The position numbers were made by a program, and so were the translations under genes. This document shows positions 62,201 through 64,000 of a stretch of 64,000 nt of DNA, in pieces; positions within the stretch are counted from its first letter, which is position 1; every line of letters starts with the position of its first letter. This DNA is from Xanthomonas sacchari (GTDB lineage Bacteria > Pseudomonadota > Gammaproteobacteria > Xanthomonadales > Xanthomonadaceae), in contig NZ_CP100647.1 in the NCBI RefSeq assembly GCF_024266585.1, positions 1,655,001 through 1,719,000 on the forward strand, read 5' to 3'. The notes beneath the pieces were generated by a model. The model ran no database searches. It was not told the origin of the DNA and was given only the letters and a program-made list of their open reading frames with translations.

Positions 62201-63491
62201 CGAGCCGGGCGCGGCCGACGATGGCGTGACCCTGGAGGTGCCGGTGCACCTGCTCAATGCGCTGGACCCGGCGCGGCTGTCGTGGCTGGCGCCGGGCTTC
62301 GTCGCCGACAAGGCCGCGGCGCTGATCCGCAGCCTGCCCAAGGCGCTGCGCCGCAACTACGTGCCGGCGCCGGACTTCGCCCGCGCGTTCTACGAGGCGT
62401 TCCCGCAGCCCAGCGCCGACGACCTCCGCGGCGAACTGGCGCGCTTCCTGCAACGCGCCACCGGCGCGCCCTTGAGCGCGCTGGAGTTCGACGAGAGCAC
62501 GCTGGAGCCGCATCTGCGCATGAACCTGCGCCTGCGCGACGACGCCGGCAAGGTGCTGGCCGAATCGCGCGACCTGGACGCGCTGCGCGCGCGCTTCGGC
62601 GAGCGTGCCGGACAGGCCTTCGCCGCGCGCGCCGGCCGCGCCATGGCCGCCACCGGGCTGCGCGAGTTCCCGGCGACGCCGATTCCGCTGCAGGTGCCGG
62701 GCGAAGCCGGGGTGCCGGCGTATCCGGCGCTGGTGGACGAGGGCGACAGCGCCGCGCTGCGGATCTTCGCCGACCGTGCGCAGGCCGAGGCCGCGCATCC
62801 GCGCGGGGTGCGCCGGCTGCTGGAGATCGCCCTGGCCGACAAGGTCAAGCAGGCGCGCAAGCAGTTGCCGGTGTCGCCCAAGACCGGACTGCTGTATGCG
62901 GCGATCGAGTCGCAGGAGCGCCTGCGCGGCGACCTGGTGGAGGCGGCGTTGAACGCGCTGCTGGAGCAGGGGCTGGAGGCGATCCGCGACGCGGACCGCT
63001 TCGCGCAGCGCCGCGATGCCGCCGCCAAGCAGTTGTTCGGCGAGGCGATGGAGCGGCTGAAGCTGGCCGAGGCGATCATGGGCGCGGCCGCGGAACTGAA
63101 GCCGCAGCTGGAGTCGCCGTTGATGGGCTGGGCCAGCGGCAATCTCGACGACCTGCGCGCGCAACTGGCGGCGCTGCTGCATCCGGGCTTCCTGCGCGAG
63201 ACCCCGGCCACCGCGCTGGCGCAGTTCCCGCGCTACCTGCGGGCGATGCTGTTGCGCGCCGAGCGCGCCAAGCGCGATCCGGCCCGCGACCAGGCGCGCA
63301 TGCTGGAGCTGAAGCCGTTCGTCGACGCGCTGGCCGAGGCGGCCGCGGCCGGGCGCGGAGACACGCCGGAGTGGCAGGCGCTGCGCTGGGACCTGGAAGA
63401 GCTGCGGGTGTCGCTGTTCGCCCAGGAACTGGGCGCCCGCGCCGGCATCTCGGCCAAGAAGCTGGCGCAGCGGGTGGCTCAACTGCGGTGA
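59265..63491 (+). CDS. hrpA: ATP-dependent RNA helicase HrpA with internal repeat insertion
   Basis: DEAH-box RNA helicase of 1408 aa (E. coli about 1300), linked in other bacteria to rescue of stalled, collided ribosomes. Walker A GETGSGKTTQ (about 100-109), IIVDEAHERS (about 195), VTSATIDTARF, NVAETSLTVP and SASANQRKGRCGR. C-terminal DUF3418 region to the end. Two extra pieces are seen: residues about 266-310 are a translated heptamer element in frame between YPVEVRYRPLEE and LSVNDAIVAAVDE, and an Ala/Pro-rich linker lies at about 665-730. The ATG at 59265 follows an in-frame TTG. Confidence 0.95.
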   Translation: MNAIEKSSVPARLRERRAAIDGALTRDRGRLLGLWSRWQGAPGNAALETAFEQALQASQARCAARAAQQPAITLDPQLPIAREAERIVALIRDHQVVVIAGETGSGKTTQLPKLCLAAGRGAAGMIGCTQPRRIAARAVASRVAEELRTPVGETVGFQVRFNDRVGEQTRIKFMTDGILLAEIASDRWLSSYDTIIVDEAHERSLNIDFLLGYLKQLLRKRPDLKVIVTSATIDTARFAAHFDDAPVISVEGRTYPVEVRYRPLEEPGVESGDGQPAAVEERAGLAEARDAERARPTAVSNPESRIPTAGLSVNDAIVAAVDEITRLDPRGDVLVFLPGEREIRDAHHALERRKYRETEVLPLYARLSNADQDRVFNPGPRRRLVLATNVAETSLTVPRIRYVVDPGYARVKRYSPRQKLDRLHIEPISQASANQRKGRCGRIAEGICYRLYAEADFQARPEFTDPEIRRSSLAGVILRMLQLGLGRIEDFPFLEPPDERAVADGWQQLVELGAVGEPDRHGVRKLTEIGRKMARLPVDVKLARMLVAAQQHGCLRPMLVIAAFLGIQDPRERPPEAREAADNAHAKFADARSEFVGILRLWDGYRQAHEDLTQSKLRDWCGRHFLGFLRMREWRELHRQLHLLCAELGWTEEPAEASMRPLLAGAAAPAPARDAETAARATRGQLHRAARLAREGRAGGAPPATPVPAAQTPPPPAPAEAGEAPRASERERAAAYQALHRALLAGLPTQVGHRTEKGDFLAPRQRRFLLFPGSALARKPPPWVLPATLLDTQKVWGLTNAAIEPDWVIAELPHLLARKHFDPHWSRAQGQVLASEQISLFGLVLAPKKPVHYGRIDPPGAHELFVRQGLVPGEINTRASFVADNQKVLAQAHEEEAKLRRAGIVADEDWQARWYLDRIPGEIYSAAGLDAWWKALAPEQRRALHWSLADLLPGEGSAAERYPAYFPLGDARLALHYRFEPGAADDGVTLEVPVHLLNALDPARLSWLAPGFVADKAAALIRSLPKALRRNYVPAPDFARAFYEAFPQPSADDLRGELARFLQRATGAPLSALEFDESTLEPHLRMNLRLRDDAGKVLAESRDLDALRARFGERAGQAFAARAGRAMAATGLREFPATPIPLQVPGEAGVPAYPALVDEGDSAALRIFADRAQAEAAHPRGVRRLLEIALADKVKQARKQLPVSPKTGLLYAAIESQERLRGDLVEAALNALLEQGLEAIRDADRFAQRRDAAAKQLFGEAMERLKLAEAIMGAAAELKPQLESPLMGWASGNLDDLRAQLAALLHPGFLRETPATALAQFPRYLRAMLLRAERAKRDPARDQARMLELKPFVDALAEAAAAGRGDTPEWQALRWDLEELRVSLFAQELGARAGISAKKLAQRVAQLR
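60062..60194. repeat. Heptamer-arm repeat inside hrpA coding sequence
   Basis: Left arm CCGGGAGTGGAGAGTGGGGA and onward (60062-60085), core of about 75 bp containing GATTGGCAGAAGC, right arm CGAATCCCGAATCCCGAATC and onward (60161-60194). It is in frame, so the reading frame of hrpA is kept. Confidence 0.85.
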
Positions 63492-63623
63492 TTCGGGATT
63501 GGGGATTCGGGATTGGTGGTGGGATTCCCGCGCTGTTCCCGCACTATCCGCGTGGGCAGCATCCTTGTGGGAAAAGCTTCTGTCCCGAGGCTGTTCCCGC
63601 GCTATCCCAGTGGGCAGCATTCT

Positions 63624-63686
63624 TGCAGGAGGGACTTCAGTCCCGACGCCTTCAGCGGCAGGCGGTGGGGCTGAAGCCCCTCCCAC
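63624..63686. repeat. REP-like element, GGGGC subtype
   Basis: Left arm GCAGGAGGGACTTCAGTCCC with GAC, right arm GTGGGGCTGAAGCCCCTCCC with AC. Its left arm belongs to the second 58-bp tandem copy. Confidence 0.75.
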
Positions 63687-63782
63687 AAAAGCGAGGCGCC
63701 GTGTGGACGGTCAAGCGATTTGCTCTGCAACGGCGCGTGGTGTTTGGTGCCAAGCACTGATGCTGTCGCGTCTGCTGATGTC

Positions 63783-63844
63783 GTAAGAGCGGCTTCAGCC
63801 GCGACGCATGGCGCCACGACGGTCGAGGCTGAAGCTGCTCCTAC
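63783..63844. repeat. REP-like palindrome, somewhat diverged
   Basis: GTAAGAGCGGCTTCAGCCGC with GAC and an imperfect inverted arm GTCGAGGCTGAAGCTGCTCC with TAC. Confidence 0.8.
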
Positions 63845-63924
63845 GACATGCTGTCGCCACCCTCGACATTTCAGCCAGCGGCAATCCGCCGAATCCCCAC
63901 TCCCCACTCCCCAATCCCCGCCCC

Positions 63925-64000
63925 TCAATCATCCACCCGCTCGCCCATCAGCTCGCGCTGGCGCTTGTCCAGTTCCTCGGCGTAGCGCTTGCGCACGAAG
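63925..64000 (-). CDS. 3' end of an unidentified gene (C-terminal 24 residues)
   Basis: The minus strand reads FVRKRYAEELDKRQRELMGE then RVDD and a TGA stop at 63925-63927. The charged helix is typical of a soluble C-terminus, but it is too short for identification. It converges on hrpA across the repeat block. Confidence 0.5.
   Translation of the reverse strand, partial: FVRKRYAEELDKRQRELMGERVDD

Larger units (their letters stand above)
63489..63924. repeat. Composite repeat block after hrpA
   Basis: Left arm GATTCGGGATTGGGGATTCG directly at the hrpA stop, right arm GAATCCCCACTCCCCACTCC and CAATCCCC ending at the stop of the convergent last gene. Inside lie two direct copies of a 58-bp unit (63532-63589 and 63590-63647, starting GCTGTTCCCGC) and two REP elements. 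No gene is seen in the block. Confidence 0.75.

Noticed and set aside
59364-63686. Minus-strand open frame of 1,440 codons opposite hrpA
   Set aside because: Antisense of a well-supported helicase gene, no recognisable domain, composition dominated by Arg/Gln/Ala.

Overview
The window is a GC-rich gammaproteobacterial chromosome segment, most likely from a Xanthomonas species (Xanthomonadaceae). The signs are the gene order yebC-ruvC-ruvA-kup-ruvB-ybgC-tolQRAB-pal-cpoB-queE-queC-tRNA-Lys, the excess of TonB-dependent receptors (five here), a divergent ampR/class A beta-lactamase pair, a YebC of the [13 protein letters not shown] type, and REP-like palindromes built on GTAGGAGCGGCTTCAGCCGCGAC. 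No complete mobile element, phage or rRNA operon was found. Layout. 1-6 kb: minus-strand iron-uptake operon (aldolase-like protein, TonB receptor, ATP-grasp ligase, IucA/IucC synthetase) behind a Fur-box-like site, resembling the vibrioferrin/xanthoferrin type of siderophore locus. 6-11 kb: a KefB-type antiporter (YbaL), a MASE1 membrane sensor with a degenerate kinase end, a small secreted protein and an AT-richer intergenic stretch. 11-19 kb: three tandem paralogous TonB receptors; between two of them lies a tiny type I-C CRISPR remnant cut off by a REP element. 19-26 kb: an ABC-F ATPase, a YcxB-like protein, a small membrane protein, ampR/bla and a secreted esterase. 26-31 kb: a TonB receptor/phospholipase C operon. 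31-39 kb: a CPA2 antiporter, an FmdB zinc ribbon, a DUF3011 protein, aspS with two small followers, an I78 inhibitor lipoprotein and two alpha/beta hydrolases. 39-52 kb: the Holliday-junction (ruv), Tol-Pal envelope and preQ0 (queuosine) genes, then tRNA-Lys. 52-64 kb: a small secreted protein, argO/argP, a TetR regulator, recQ, dps, hrpA, and the 3' end of a further gene. The most unusual pattern is a dispersed repeat whose arms are tandem heptamers (GGGAATC on one side, GATTCCC on the other), with inner ends resembling GGCAAAGCG and CGCTTTTGCG. It sits at ten places in 64 kb, nearly always at gene ends or operon junctions, and it has merged into coding sequence. It replaces the normal ruvC start, supplies the RuvB C-terminus and the ybgC ribosome-binding site and start, forms the last codons of two convergent genes (esterase and phospholipase C), and is inserted in frame inside hrpA. 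How the genes work together: the iron operon, receptors and phospholipase C are scavenging functions of a plant- or environment-associated bacterium; ruvABC, recQ and hrpA handle DNA and RNA; tolQRAB-pal-cpoB maintain the envelope; queE and queC make the tRNA modification precursor. All functions are assigned from reading protein motifs by eye; no database search was run.
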